A stretch of DNA of 64,000 nt, taken from positions 57,342,639 to 57,406,638 of the forward strand of contig NC_132995.1 of the NCBI RefSeq assembly GCF_048564905.1, in the 5' to 3' direction. Below the pieces are notes generated by a model. That model was not told the DNA's origin. It did no database searches and saw nothing but the letters and a program-made list of their open reading frames with translations. Shown here piece after piece: positions 10,647-22,829 of this stretch (within the stretch, counting starts at the first letter, position 1; each line of letters opens with the position of its first letter). The stretch comes from Vicugna pacos. Lineage: Eukaryota; Chordata; Mammalia; Artiodactyla; Camelidae. The translations under genes and the position numbers were made by a program.

Positions 10647-11918
10647 GGAGAAACAGGAGAATTTACAGTCATTAAGGAATCCTGTGGAATACTGAGTTTC
10701 AAGGAGGTCAGTGGAATTCCAATACGTAATTCATTCACCACAGTATCTTCCCTGTCCCTTTTCCAGTTGCCTCTTGGCTGTAGTAGATGGTTATTAGATT
10801 GTCTGCCCATAGCCTACCCATTCCTTTTGCTGGAAAGGCCTCTCCTTATCAACACGAGGCCCACAAGAACTGCCATGTTTTTATTTTATATAGCCCCATG
10901 CCCCCTCCCATAGTGGGTTAGTCCAGGTGTGAACACCTGATCCCAGGCGGGCCAATCATAGTTCTTCCCTGGAATAACTTGAAATAAGATTTGATCGTAG
11001 CAAAATTGTTGGGCACAGAATAGTTTCTACAGCGGTCAGAGGTGTTAGGTACAGAATCTGGTAGTTGTCGCAGCCGTGTTAGACACAGCGCAGAGAAACA
11101 TCACAGACAGGTGAAGGAGGAGAGCCCTGGCAGTGTGCCAGCTGTTCCAGCTGTTCCCAGGCCCAGCTCCAGCCCTCCTTTCCCATAATTTGGCTCTTCA
11201 CACTCCCTTCTGTAACCCAGAAAATTCCCCTATTGCCTCAGATAGTTTGAGTCAGTTGCAGCAGAATTCTGACTAAGGCCCAGCCAACCTTTCCCCAGCA
11301 CATTTCCTCATGTTCCTCCTCCCTGGGGCCTCTGCACCCTATTGACCGTCACTTTCCCCAGGTGCTTCCCCAGGATGACACCAGGCCAGAAGCAGCTGCT
11401 GGACAAGGACCATAAACCCCAGCGCTGGGCTCGGTGGATGTTACTGTGTCACTGAGCACCAGTGTACCGAATCCACGTGTTCATGGCAACAGCCAGAAGA
11501 GCCCACAAAAGGCTCGTCTTCAACACACTGGAGCCTCTCCTGGCAGATTGCTAAGGCCCTGGGGCAGAGCTTAATGTGCATGACTATTTGCGATGCGCAA
11601 TTTCCTTTTCACCTCATTTCGACTAAATTAAATTCATTTTGGAATTCTCAAAGCTATTGCCTGTTGACTTCTACCCACCCTCTCCTTATTTCACTTTCTA
11701 GGTACACTTTCCCCCAAACTGAAAGCCACTCCCATCTCTAGTTTCCTGGGTGCCTTAGATCCCTGGGGAGATTCTATCCCTCCACAGTTTGTTAGGGTTC
11801 ATGGAGTAAGTTAACTCCTCACTGCTGGGAAAATAAAATAAATAAAATAAAACCAAACCTGCTGTTCTGCAAAAAGGCAAATATCGTTAGTACTTCCCAC
11901 TCCCTCTCCCACCTCCAG
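10647..11918. other. No gene; possible very old repeat around 10.8-11.0 kb
   Basis: CACCTGATCCCAGGCGGGCC followed by AATCATAG resembles a motif found in old mammalian interspersed repeats, but I cannot name the family. The rest is ordinary intergenic sequence. Confidence 0.35.
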
Positions 11919-12000
11919 CACACACACAAACACACACACACACAGACACACACACACAAACACACACCCACAGACACACACACACAGACACACACACACC
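11919..12000. repeat. (CA)n microsatellite, imperfect
   Basis: About 80 bp of CA dinucleotides broken by regularly spaced AAAC, AGAC and ACCC variants. Short cysteine/valine-rich open frames across it on the minus strand are by-products. Confidence 0.95.
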
Positions 12001-13109
12001 AGGCCTGGCTGAGAGCAAGAAGCGCACCTCCCAACACCCCTCCTGCAGGCAGAAACGCTGGCATTCGTAAGCTGTCACTCTGAGGAAGACAGCAGCTGTG
12101 TTATTCTATGATTTATAGAACAGATTTGCATTTCCTTGCCTTTGAAGCTCGCCTATAATCTGCCACATAAATATTTGAAAGACAGGATGGTGGAAACAGA
12201 CCTAAGCAGCTTAATCGAACACTTGGCAGGTAGAGGACTTGGGCTCGTGTTCATTTCCAACGCCCCCATGCCCCGGGGCCTCTTGGTGTGTGTGTACAAA
12301 ATTGAAATTCAATGTTTAAACCCAATCCTACAGTCAAAAATCCCACTTGAAGGAAAAGCCAGAAGAATGCCCGTTGGAAAACAGGTTTCATCTCATGTCT
12401 GGTCTCTTGGGCCAGAAGCCTGTTTGGCTTCCTTAAACTCTGCTCCAGGAAGCGGGGAACACAGAGTGCAAGCATCTCAGCCACGCTAGGAGGCCCACGG
12501 GTGCAAAGTGGGTGCTCTGAGCTCCCCCCCACAGTAGCCTTGTACTCATGAAGAGGCGGCTTCCCCAGGGAGTAAGATCAATCACCCCAAGACTAATCAA
12601 GGCTTTGGCTGTGTAGGGAGCCAGAATTCCCCAGCCCAGGAGCAGGGAAGCCTCAGAATTTCCGTGCCTCCTCCCCCAGGCAGGCTCTTCCAAAATAGGG
12701 TACAGAGCACAGTTTCTAGATTTATTATAGGTTCCTATTAGGTGGCTAGAGTCAGAAGCTCTAAGTCCTGTGGTAATAAACAATAATTGTAATTTGTTTA
12801 ACTAATTGTTAGAGCAGAAAATACACACTTTTCTTTTCACAGGAATCCTATTAATACTACAGAATAAGTAGAAAGCAGGAAATTGTGCCCTAATCTGGTT
12901 CAATAAATACATGTGGGTGCTCCTATGTGTACTAGAAGAAGGAACATCAAAGGTGGTCTCCATCCTCAAGATAGACAGCAGTGCCACTTGTGGCTGGGCC
13001 CCTTATCAGATGTCATACGAGGGTGGAGGAGGGGTGAAGGAGGAGGCGCTCAAAGCTAAAAGGGCTTTTGTAAAACTCTGCGTGGGAGAGGGCGGAAAAT
13101 CCAGTAAAC
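12001..13109. other. Repeat-poor intergenic sequence
   Basis: No gene recognised. 12090-12190 (TTATTCTATGATTTATAGAA; GCCACATAAATATTTG) is AT-rich and free of recognisable repeats. Confidence 0.4.
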
Positions 13110-13250
13110 AGAGACTCAGACTGAAAGTTAGGAGACCTGGTTAGCCCCATCCTGCCATGAGTTCTGTCCTGAGTCCCATGTCCTGAGTCCAGCCACTTTC
13201 CCTCTCTAGACCTCTGTGGGCTCATCTGCAGAATGAGGCCACTGATCCCA
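13110..13250 (+). mobile_element. MIR SINE fragment
   Basis: AGACTGAAAGTTAGGAGACC followed by TGGTT, then CCAGCCACTTTCCCTCTCTA and GACCTCTGTGGGCTCATCTG, then CAGAATGAGG, match the MIR core and right half in sense orientation. Strongly diverged. Confidence 0.6.
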
Positions 13251-14685
13251 GGGGCCCCCACCCTCCCTTTGCTGTTAACATTCTAGAGCAGGCTGGACTA
13301 GGGGCAAGATTCAGATATGTCTGGATGGTGGACTGACATCTCCCCCACTTCCCACCCAGATTTCTGGAGCTCTACAGAAAGAACCCCACTGTATTGACCA
13401 CTGGGGTTGTCTGTAGACTTGGGACAGAGAGAGGAAGGAGGCGGGGGAACTGGTGACAAAAGCCAAATGTGCAGGTCCTAGGAGACGGCTGAACCTCAAG
13501 GAGAAAGGAGCCTGGCAGACTGAGCAGCACAAGTCAGGAGGAAGCAGTGGTCCTGGGGCTGGCGTGGGGGCCAGCAGACAGCTGGGGTGTCTCATGAGCC
13601 TTCCAGGCCCCGGTGCCCAGCGACCCTGTCCTAGGGCCCTGTAGTATTGTCACACTGGGGGCAGGGAGTTGTTCTTACACTCCCAAGCCGACTGCCAAGA
13701 ACCAAAGGTCCAGGAAGGTGAAGCAACTTGCACTGTGGGTGAGACATCCCCCGGACTCCCAGAGAAGCTATGGGTAGGAGACACACTGAGCAGGTTGGTG
13801 TCCTAGGGCAGTGAGCCAGTGACAAGCCACTGATGTTAACGTGGCCTCATTTGGACACTCTGTGAGCCTAAACTAGTTAAGAAGGAAAGCAAGATTTAAC
13901 ATGGATCTGGGGAGGTGGCTGCCTGGGAGAGGGAGGAAAAGAGACCAGTCTCCCGAGGAAGCCCAGTGAGCACACCTGCTGTCACGGTGGGCAAGGGGGA
14001 GGAGGATCTCACAGCTCTCGGGCCTGGCCAGGCTATGATGGGCATACTGGCTTGAACCTCCCGGGAGAGGCTGTCACTGTAGGCAAGAGGAGGACAGAAA
14101 GAGGAAGGACCAGCCTCTGAGATGGAATGAGATCTGGGGACCCAGTCTATCCATCAGTCCTCACGCCCACCCAGAAAGTGGGCTACGGGAAGGTGGGAGA
14201 GAGTCCTACACCAGCAGGCCCCGCCCCCTCGCATCCCTCAGGGCTGCCAGCGCTGCCCCACCTCCTCGTGAAGGAGCCGCTGGGCCCGCCCTGCCACCAT
14301 GGGGGAGCTGTGAGGCCTGTGAGACCACGGGGGAAGCAGAAAGACACACACAGAAGGCAGTTCCATGGTTACCTGGCGTCTGCCTGTCCATACCTTGAGG
14401 TGGATGTGGCCGAGGAAATCCTGGCTACACAAATTAGGCAGAAGCCTTTGACCCCACGTGTGGGTCCGTCATCAGAATCATGGTGGCTTTTCCCACATGC
14501 TGAGTCCACAGCTGACCCTATTGTCCTGTGGCCTCAGCAGTTGTACCTCTGACCTGGGTGAGGCTGCAAGTCTGGGCAGGAGAGGCTTTGGGAAGCCGGA
14601 GTTGCTGCCAATGATTTGTTTCCAGCCTGGGGTGGGAGCCAGGCTGGGTTCCAGGAGCAACGTTCAATCAGTCATTAGGCACCGA
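13251..14685. other. GC-moderate intergenic sequence, no gene recognised
   Basis: Contains several short open frames (for example 14127-14552) with no domain, splice-site or codon-bias support. No repeat named. Confidence 0.4.
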
Positions 14686-14689
14686 CTTT

Positions 14690-15075
14690 GCCCCAGCCCC
14701 ACAGTCACCTCATCCTGCCTCAGGGCCTTTGCACTTGTTGTCTCTCTCCCTGAAGTACTTTTCCTCCTGATCCTCTCCTGATGTGTGCTCCCTGTTTCAT
14801 CAAATGTCACCTTCTCATAGAGGCCTTCCCTGACCATCCAGGCTAGTGTAGCCCCCGTTCACTCTCTGCTATACTGCCCTGTTTATTTCCTTGTTGACAC
14901 TTATCGACAATCTAATTCCCTTGTTTATCTGTTTACATGTTCACCTTCCCAGAATGTTAGTTCCTTTGGGGGAGGGGTCTTTGGTTTCTGGTTCACAACC
15001 ATCCACGGCTCCCAGCACCGGGCCTGGTGCACAGCAGGCACTTAACAAGTATCTGGTGAATGAATAAAGGAACGG
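14690..15075 (+). mobile_element. LINE2 (L2) 3' end
   Basis: TCAGGGCCTTTGCACTTGTT, AGAGGCCTTCCCTGACCATC, AGAATGTTAGTTCC, AGCACCGGGCCTGGTGCACA and GGTGAATGAATAAAGG follow the L2 3' consensus in order. Non-coding, ancient. Confidence 0.85.
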
Positions 15076-15984
15076 ATGAATGAACACCACTGCAGCCAGC
15101 TCTGTGGCGGGTTATCCCTGATAACCTTACCCCCGGGCTTCTCCCCTCTTAACAGAACCTCAGTTCTGTTTGGCAGCCCGTCCTGCTCACTAGTTTCACT
15201 GAGCTGTTACAGTGTCCCTTTCCCCGTGCTAGTTACTCACTTCAAAAAAGACTCGTGAGGTGACTCTGGCCAGAACCATGAGCAGAAGTCTACTGAGTGG
15301 CAATTGGAGGTTCTAAAAGAGGTTTTCCCTTCATAAAAAGGGAAACAGATACAGCCATTTGATCTGGATGCGATGCCTGGTGTTGCTGAAGAATCTGGGT
15401 CCTCGGTGACATCACTGAAGAGCAGTACTTCTTGTTCTCGGGCATAATTAATGCTCTCATTTTTAAGCCATTGTGAGCAGCAGCTTTTGTGAATTGCTGC
15501 CAAAGGCTTTTGAGCCATTGAGACGGTGGCATATTGCTATCCCTTAGTCCTAGTGGCAGCCACTGACCTGGAGCCTGGGCTTTTGTCCCCTAGGTGTAGT
15601 GGCAGGTGAACATGAATTAAAGAACTGGTTCCTTCCTTACTTCATCTGTACATCCAACAAACTTCCTTGAAAACCTCTGTACCACACTAGAAGGAGAGAG
15701 GTAAGGTCCTGGCCCTGAAGGAGCCCAGAGCCCATGGGAGAAAGACGTGTGAAGAGAGATTCGTGCTTCTGCAACAGGGGTACATGAGGTGCCACACAGA
15801 GCTGAGAGCAGGAGGAGGAAGGGTCTGAAAACGGGAGGTGGCAGGGTGACTGCAAAAGAGGCTGTATGTGAGCTGAGTCCTTTACAAAAAGCAGAAGTTG
15901 CCCAGATGGACAAGCTCACCAAGAGTCAATCAGGCAGAGGGAGGAATAACATCTCAGGTTCCAGAAAAGTAAAAGAGTAAGCGG
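15076..15984. other. No recognised gene
   Basis: Intergenic sequence. 15640-15790 may contain a degraded old repeat (CATCCAACAAACTTCC; CCTGGCCCTGAAGGAGCCCA), not assigned. Confidence 0.4.
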
Positions 15985-16205
15985 GACCCCCTTTTAAACA
16001 CCTACCATGAGCCAGGCACTGTGCTAGGTGATGTAACATACATTTCCCCGTTCTCATCCTTTGGATATGCGTGCGAGGTAAATGCTATTAACCCATTTCA
16101 TAATATGAAAACTGAGGCTCCCAGTAGTTGTGACCTGCCCAGGGTCCTGCAGCCAGAAAGCGGCAGAGTCAGGCTTTGAACACGGACCATCTGGCTCCCG
16201 ATCTC
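15985..16205 (-). mobile_element. MIR SINE, minus strand
   Basis: TACCATGAGCCAGGCACTGT, GCGAGGTAAATGCTATTAAC, AAAACTGAGGCTC and GGCAGAGTCAGGCTTTGAAC match the MIR reverse complement over nearly its whole length. Confidence 0.85.
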
Positions 16206-16429
16206 ATAGTCTTTCTCTCACCCCAGCATTCCTCCTTGGGAACTGGACCCTACAAGACAAACTTGGAGCCCGACCCAGTGACCCACATGTGAAAGAGCCA
16301 CAGCTCCGCTAGCAGGAGGGAGAAGTGAGAGACTGTTGGCAGAAGGTGTGCTCTGGGCGGGGTTGCGGTGAGGTGGGTGGTTGATGGAGACAGTGGGCAG
16401 AGAAGGGAGAATGTGGGTGACCTGGAAAT

Positions 16430-17500
16430 GCCAATCTCTCTTATTCTGGGTTTATTTTAAGTTGAATGACTGTACTCCGGGTTGCCATTGCCTAATCATT
16501 TCCATTTAAATCTCCCTTACAGCTAAATCTTATGCTAAAAATTTACCGGCCCACAAATTTTTGTTAACCAGCCTGCTACGAATACGATACAGATGGCCAA
16601 ATAAATAAAACCCATCGGTAGTTATGACAAGCCTCCCTGAAATGGTAAGTGGCCTTGGGCTTCTGGGATGTGGCTTCGAGAAGACTGACTAAAATAATGA
16701 ACAGGAAGATGAAACAAACATTAGGTCTCCGGGCATTGTGTGGCCCTGCCAAGCTGGCAACCCAGCTTCTGCAGACACCCTTAGTTGGCAAGCTCTCTTT
16801 TTCATGAAACACAGGGTATGACAGACACCCATCATCATAATAAAATAACCTCACGAGCTAATTTCCCGAGGCTTCGGTCTCGGCAGGGAAGGATATAATA
16901 TAGCAAGCCAGCAGAAGCCAACCAAGTGGTGATACAGTAGTTCTGTTTTACATTACATTAAATGTTACTATTTCTGAAGGGAATGTCTGTGGAGCACTGG
17001 TGTTACCCATAGCAACCAGCTAATAAATTGTAACTTACACTGCCTCAGCTTATTGTAGGGGTGGAGAACAGCAGGGGGAAAAAAAAGACCAAAATTAAAA
17101 AAAAAAAAGGCAAATGCTGGCAAAAATGCCACATTTTCCCCGCTCTCACCACCTCCCCTACACACAAGTGCACGCGCGTGCGCGTGCATGCACACACACA
17201 CTACCACAGATGCGGGCTGCATCAGCATTCTCTAGCAAAATTACTTAAGGTGAAGTGGGACAATTAGCAGCCAAGGGTTTAAAATTCTTGACCTTCGTAT
17301 TTATATAGATGGTGCCTCTTTTAAAGCTCAGAAGATATGCTTTAAATGTTTCTGACTCTGGGCGCTGCCCTTTACAAGGATGACCACGGGCATCTGCTCA
17401 CAGCCTCTGTCGAGGTAGTCTTCAGCGTCAAGCCTGCACCTGGAATTAAGCTGTTCACCTTTCCCCTTTCTGTCTGCAAATAGCTCATGCCTAATTGTCC
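16430..17500. promoter_or_regulatory. Repeat-poor AT-rich block, candidate conserved non-coding element
   Basis: About 1 kb with no recognisable transposon, in contrast to its flanks. It contains CCTAATCATTTCC, TTTTTGTTAACCAGCC, AGCTAATTTCCC and GGACAATTAGCAGCC. There is no coding signature. The reading as a regulatory element is inference from repeat exclusion and composition only. Confidence 0.25.
17166..17202. repeat. Alternating purine-pyrimidine tract
   Basis: Composed of GTGCACGCGCGTGCGCGTGC followed by ATGCACACACACAC. This class of tract can adopt Z-DNA in vitro. Confidence 0.85.
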
Positions 17501-17994
17501 CCCTCCTTCAAACTCACAGCAGGCTGGCGAGCCTTGCTCTTTGCTACACTGAGCCTACTCTGTGGCCCCAAGACCAATAGATTCTTTCCTTCCATTGACT
17601 CCTGTTCCGGGAGCCATTCAGTCTTTTATGCATCCATTTGGTCTCTCCAAAACTTGGGCCTTGGATCTGTATTTACACTTTGTGGCCTTCAGACAGTCTG
17701 TTCATCTGTGTGGGCTGATGAACTGTGTAGGCTACCTACCTGTCCACGTGAACAGTGTTGAACTTAATGAAATTGCTCCTTCCTCTGAAATGCCCATCAC
17801 TCAGCCACCTGGGACAAAGTGACCGACGCTCATACCACCTGAATAAGTGCCCGGGGCATCCTCTTTCTGTCTGGCCATCTCTGCTCTGTGTGCAGAATTG
17901 GGGAGCTGGAGAGTGCACCGAGGCTCAGACCAGAGGGGATCCCCTTGTCTCTTCCTCTAGGGGACCAGCACAGGGCACAGAGATGCATGGAACT
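17501..17994. other. No recognised gene
   Basis: Ordinary intergenic sequence. Short open frames at 17495-17822 overlap one another and lack support. Confidence 0.4.
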
Positions 17995-18112
17995 TGGAAT
18001 CAGGTACTCAGGATCAAGAACAACCTCGGGTACTTAAGAGCTGAGTGTCATTTGGCAAAACCATTTTGCTTCTGGGAACTTAATCTCCTCATCTGCAAGT
18101 GACAATACTGGA
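17995..18112 (+). mobile_element. MIR SINE fragment
   Basis: GGAATCAGGTACTCAGG, TGTCATTTGGCAAAACC and TAATCTCCTCATCTGCAAGTG fit the MIR sense strand. Diverged. Confidence 0.65.
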
Positions 18113-18115
18113 TCA

Positions 18116-18480
18116 GTTAGCACACGTTTAGCTACAGTAACGGAAAACCCAACTGACAACGCTTTAAAAAGGAAGAAACATTATATATGTATCACTGAAT
18201 CACTATGCTGTACGCCAGAAACTAACACAACATTATATATCAACTATACTTCAATTAAAAAATTAATTAATTATAAGGAGGAAACATTTTCTTATAAGGC
18301 AATGGTAGGAGAAGCTGGAGGCTGTTTCCAGTTCCCTGTAATTCTCTCCTGTGGGTTCCTTTCATCATCAAGTTCTCCACACCAGAGTGTGTCTCTACTG
18401 CAGTCTGTGCGTCCGTCTGCTCGCCCAGACCTGCCTGTCTCACTCATCCCCAAAAGCCCCTGCCTCCAGCTCCGTGCCTG
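18116..18480 (+). mobile_element. Old interspersed repeat, family not assigned, split by an L1
   Basis: CTACAGTAACGGAAAACCCA followed by ACTGACAACGCTTTAAAAAG matches a common old mammalian repeat (pattern ACAGAAAACCCAACTCA...GGCTTAAACAA). After the nested L1 it resumes at 18275. A second copy of the same family lies at about 22830-23060. Confidence 0.5.
18183..18274 (+). mobile_element. Very short 5'-truncated L1 3' end with target duplication
   Basis: Ninety-two bp of L1 3' UTR (ACTATGCTGTACGCCAGAAA; CAACTATACTTCAATTAAAA). The flanks AAGGAAGAAACATT (18169-18182) and AAGGAGGAAACATT (18275-18288) are a 14-bp target-site duplication with one mismatch. Confidence 0.9.
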
Positions 18481-21149
18481 GATGTGGTCAGAAGGAAGGG
18501 ATGGGTGAGTGAGTGAATGAGGGAGTGATTCTAAACCGTCTCCCTTCTCATAGAAGAAAAAGGGAATTGGGGGAAGACAAAAAGCTGTAATTTGGGGAGA
18601 ATGCTCTGTAAACTGTAACATGCTGCAAAGTATTCATTACTACATTCAGGAAGGTTCCTGCCATGGGAGCAGCCTCTTGGGTGCCAGTGTGAGCTCTAAG
18701 GCACACCGTAATGTTAGTGCGGTGTTTGATGGGACAATGGAGGGAAGATATTTTTTTCCAGGAAAAGTAGATGACTTTTGGCCCCTAAAAACAAAACAAA
18801 AACAAAAACAAAAACACCCACAGTGTAATCATTAATTACAAAGGTCAAAAGTTATCTTTATACTGAAGAGATCTGAGAGACATCCCCTTAGCCAAATAAT
18901 TAAACTTGGCATCACAAACAATGAGGGCAACTGACCTTACGACTTTATGGCCTCCTGATGTGTGCAGTGGGGTCCACACGGTATCACCTGTGTAGCAGTC
19001 TTCCCTCAGACACTCAGCCTGAATATGATCGTGAGGAAGCAATCAGCAAACCCCAGTTCATCAGACAGTCATCAGGACAACCAGCTGGACGTTTTTGAAT
19101 AATGTCAGTGTCAGGAAGACAGAAAGTCAAAAGGCAGGTCTCCTGCGAATTCACAGAGACTAAGAAGATATAACAACCAAACTGCAATGAGTGAATCTGG
19201 TTGGTTCCTTCTCACAAAAATGCTATAAAATGTATTTTTTTGACAGTTGGACTATACATTGGATAATCCTATCACGCTAATGTTAAATGTCTTCAGTGTG
19301 ATTGTCGTATTTTAGGAGAATGTCATTCTTAGTAGTTCCATTGTGACATGTCATGATGTCAGTAACTTACTTTGAAATAGTTTAGGGGAAAAAAAACCTA
19401 GACACAAATACACTCATGTAAATACACACACCACACACAACACTCAGGCACACATATGCGTGGAGGGAAGAAGCAAATGTGGAGAAATGGGAGGGTGACA
19501 TAAATATTCACTGTGCTGTTCTTTCAAGGTTTCTGTAGCTTTGAATTATTTTAATCTAAAATATTGGGCGGAAAGACATTAGCAGAGAGCATCAAAATCC
19601 TCTTTACTCCTTCAGACACTGTTCTGGTTAGACATTTACATTGTGTCCATTTTGATTCTTTCAGTTTTTATTATCTTGCATTTGTCTTCGGAATTCTCCT
19701 ACCCAGGCTAAATTAGAAAAATCAGGGCAACGTGTCAGAGCACACGCATTTGTAAGGATGCACCAGTCTTTCAAAAACATCAGCTGGGCTCCTGCTGCGA
19801 ATTCCTACTGTTCCTCTTTTCTTTCTCTCTCTCTTTCTACTCTCTCTCTCTGCCTTCCCACCAGTCACCTCAAGTGCCCTGCGCATTTAAATGACCTTGG
19901 TCCCTGCCCTCCAGTCCTGTACATCCTAGATATGCCGTCCTTTGAGGCGAAGCAAGGAAAAGAGCACCAGTCACAGCCCCAGTGCCCACCTCCCACAAAC
20001 AAACACCTGAGACTTGGACGAAAAGACAGCAGGACTAAAATTTAGCCTTAGATTATCCAGACCATAGCAGAGGTGGGATTTGGGGAGGATCTTGGTGGAG
20101 GAGGGGCTCAGAATTGAGAAGCTCGGTCTGGCCTAGGCTGATAAAATGTAGATCAGGCCAAGCCCAGGATGCTAGGCCATCTGGCAGAATTTCTAGGAAG
20201 GGCTGGTCCCTGCTGCTTCTTGTCCCTGAAGCTGGAAGAGGCCAGCGTGTGTGACTGGCTGTTGGCAAATGGCCCTTCACCCCCTGGGGTGTCCAGTCTC
20301 GCTGTGCTCATTTACCAGATCTGCATACCTCTCTGGTATTTGGCCGTCTTGTGACTTCATTCCTCAACCCTCCTCTAGTCCACTGCTGCTCCCCGGGCAG
20401 GGCCAGACTTTTCCACAGACGGAACCAGCCAGGGGATGATGGTGACGGAGGCCCTCTGGCACGCCAGCTCACTGGGGGCTGCCCCACATTTGAGGACCTT
20501 CAGGCCTGCTTTATCCATTAGGCATAGTGTGCGAAGCACCTGAGGACCATGATACTATTAGGGGCTCACAAAAATATTTTAACATTAGGGGGAAAAAATG
20601 AGCTGGTAGGGTCAAAGATTATATTCTTTATTCCAACATAGTCATAAAATGTAATTTGTAATATTTTTATACAGGAAGCCCTGCCCCCTCCTCCCCTAAG
20701 GAGAGTGTGCCCAGGACCCTAGAAGGTCATGATGCAGCCCTTTGGGACTAGTTGGCTCTGCACCCCAACCCCCCCCAAACACAGGGTACCCAGAAAGACG
20801 AAGCCCCAGACGCCTTGGCACCTCTGGCCACGTTTCTTTTCTCTCCTGCGGCTCCTTCCCCAGCTTTGCCCACCACCGCAGCTCTAGGACTCACGTTTTT
20901 ATGAATCTGCAGCAAAATGAGACAGATAAGAACAATGTGATGAGTTGAGTTTATACTACATACGAGACTTCTTTTTTTTCTGAAAGTGTGTATTTCTTTC
21001 TTTTTAAAAAAGCTTCTGATACTAAAATGCTTTTTTAATCTCTAAAATTATGATAATGGCAGATGATATTTTGAAGGACTGTTATTTCACAAAATGTAAA
21101 AGTTGGTGTCTCTGTGTGGGTCCTGCCCTCCCCCATGATTCCGTGGACA
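18481..21149. other. Intergenic sequence, no gene recognised
   Basis: Holds a short (AAAAC)n run at 18786-18815, a CT-rich tract at 19811-19858 and G/A runs. 20515-20740 (ATTAGGCATAGTGTGCGAAG; GGGGCTCACAAAAATATTTT) looks like an old repeat I cannot name. No exon or RNA gene seen. Confidence 0.4.
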
Positions 21150-21437
21150 TTGTGCTGGTCTGAGCTACCTTCAGCTTATTTTCAAGACTAACCTCTCACG
21201 GCTCATCTTCCATGAAGCCCTGGCTGGCTGGCCCCAGGCTCTAGGCTCTGCCAGTCCCTACATCACTTCCACCACAATACTCGCTTCCTCTTGCCCCACT
21301 AGTGTTTTCTTGACCGAAGCCACTGCTAGGCATCCCCAGGGAGGCAGGACGGCACCTTACTTCTGTGTGTCTCCTCCCCTTGGCACGATGCCTGGCACAC
21401 AGGAGCTGCTCAATCAATCTTTGTTGAATGAACGGTG
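21150..21437 (+). mobile_element. LINE2 (L2) 3' end
   Basis: CTCATCTTCCATGAAGCCCT, GGCACGATGCCTGGCACACA and GGAGCTGCTCAATCAATCTT followed by TGTTGAATGAA match the L2 3' terminus in order. Confidence 0.75.
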
Positions 21438-21449
21438 AAACATACCAAT

Positions 21450-21850
21450 TCCCAGAAAAATTAAGCTAATGGATAGAATTTCTCCAGCTTTTTGTTTTTT
21501 CTCTCTACATTTTTATTAAATCTTTGGCACCTGCTATTGCTTGTCCACTGGCCAGTGCTAGCAGATGACAGAGAGAATTAGCAAGTAGCAAATGAATATT
21601 AATGGACCCAGACATAGCCGCTGGTGCTTAGTTTGACAGCTTGTTTTTTCAGTGGACAGGTGTTTGGGCTTATGGTTGTGGTTTTATATTGTGTGTTAGT
21701 GTCTGGAAATTTAATTAAATGTAACATTTCTAAGCAACTTAAGCATACAGTAGCTAAATGTGTAATTTTGTGCTATATCATCGGTTGTATTTTGGACTGA
21801 AAAAGATCAACATTTCATGGTGTTCTGCAAAGGATACTATGACTGATAGG
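21450..21850. promoter_or_regulatory. Repeat-poor AT-rich block, candidate conserved non-coding element
   Basis: No transposon recognised. Contains GCAGATGACAGAGAGAATTA, GTTTGACAGCTTG and GAAATTTAATTAAATG, words compatible with TALE/homeodomain sites. Inference only. Confidence 0.2.
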
Positions 21851-22379
21851 AACTCCCCTGCAGGAAAACACTAGAGACTAGAAGACAGAGGACCACTGTC
21901 CTGGTGCAAGTGTGGGCTCTAGGGGCAGATTTTTAAAGGGAGACTAAAAGGAAGCGGGAAGTGGTACCCAGGAAGGGGGGTTGGAGAGGTTTGTACAAGG
22001 CCAGGGCAAACGCTCTGCCCCCGTCCCTCCCTCCCATTGCTTGGGTCTGAGAATGTAATTCTCTCTTGTTTGTTTTTGCTGAGGCTTTAGGTGCATCTGT
22101 ATTAATGTCTGTGTGTGTTGAGGGTGTGGCAAATAATTAAAGCAATTATTGGGTGAAGAAGAAAAGGCTTCGGTCCGTCTCAGGGTGAATCTTCCCACAC
22201 TCAGCTCTGATCCTGTCACTTGTCTGTTGAGAAAATCCCCAGGGGCACCATTTGCAGCCTGAGCAGCCTCATTTCTTGTCTAGTGTTTAAGTGTCTCAAA
22301 TCCAGCCCCGGTGTAACTTTCCAACAGTACTTCCACTACGCCTCCACACACGCTCTGTAGGCCAGCTGAACGGAATGTA

Positions 22380-22800
22380 CCACCTGGCTTTCCAGTCCAG
22401 TCTGCTTTCTTGATTCTAGTACAGTTTCCTTTTTTTCTAGATCTGGGAGGTCCTTCAGTCTATCTCCAAAAATCTTACCTGCTTTTCAAGGCCCAGCCTC
22501 TATTCTACTTCCTTCATGGAGACTAGCCCAGTGTCCCCCCAGTGGGTGTCATCACTGTCTTCTTTGACCTCCTACATCTCTTTCCAGGCACTTAACATAG
22601 TCTGCTTTCTAGAATAGTAATTTCTATATTTTATTATCCCCATGCCCCAGAGCAGACACACATAGATCTGTTACAAGAAAGTCATGGTAAGGGAGTTTTA
22701 TTCATCTGTGTCTAATACCACACCTGGCACTTTGATCTCATTTTATCTCTGTTGCATTGAGTTGAATTGGTGTCCTCGATAAGGCCCAGCTGAATGCTGC
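22380..22800 (+). mobile_element. Probable L2 3' region, degraded
   Basis: TCAAGGCCCAGCCTCTATTC, TCATGGAGACTAGCCC, CCACACCTGGCACTTTG and GCATTGAGTTGAATTGG fit the L2 3' layout loosely. Confidence 0.5.
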
Positions 22801-22829
22801 ATCTATTTTGCTCATATTCTGTGTATCAG

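Noticed and set aside
11919-12000. CRISPR-like or satellite array
   Set aside because: It is an ordinary imperfect CA microsatellite with no unique spacers.
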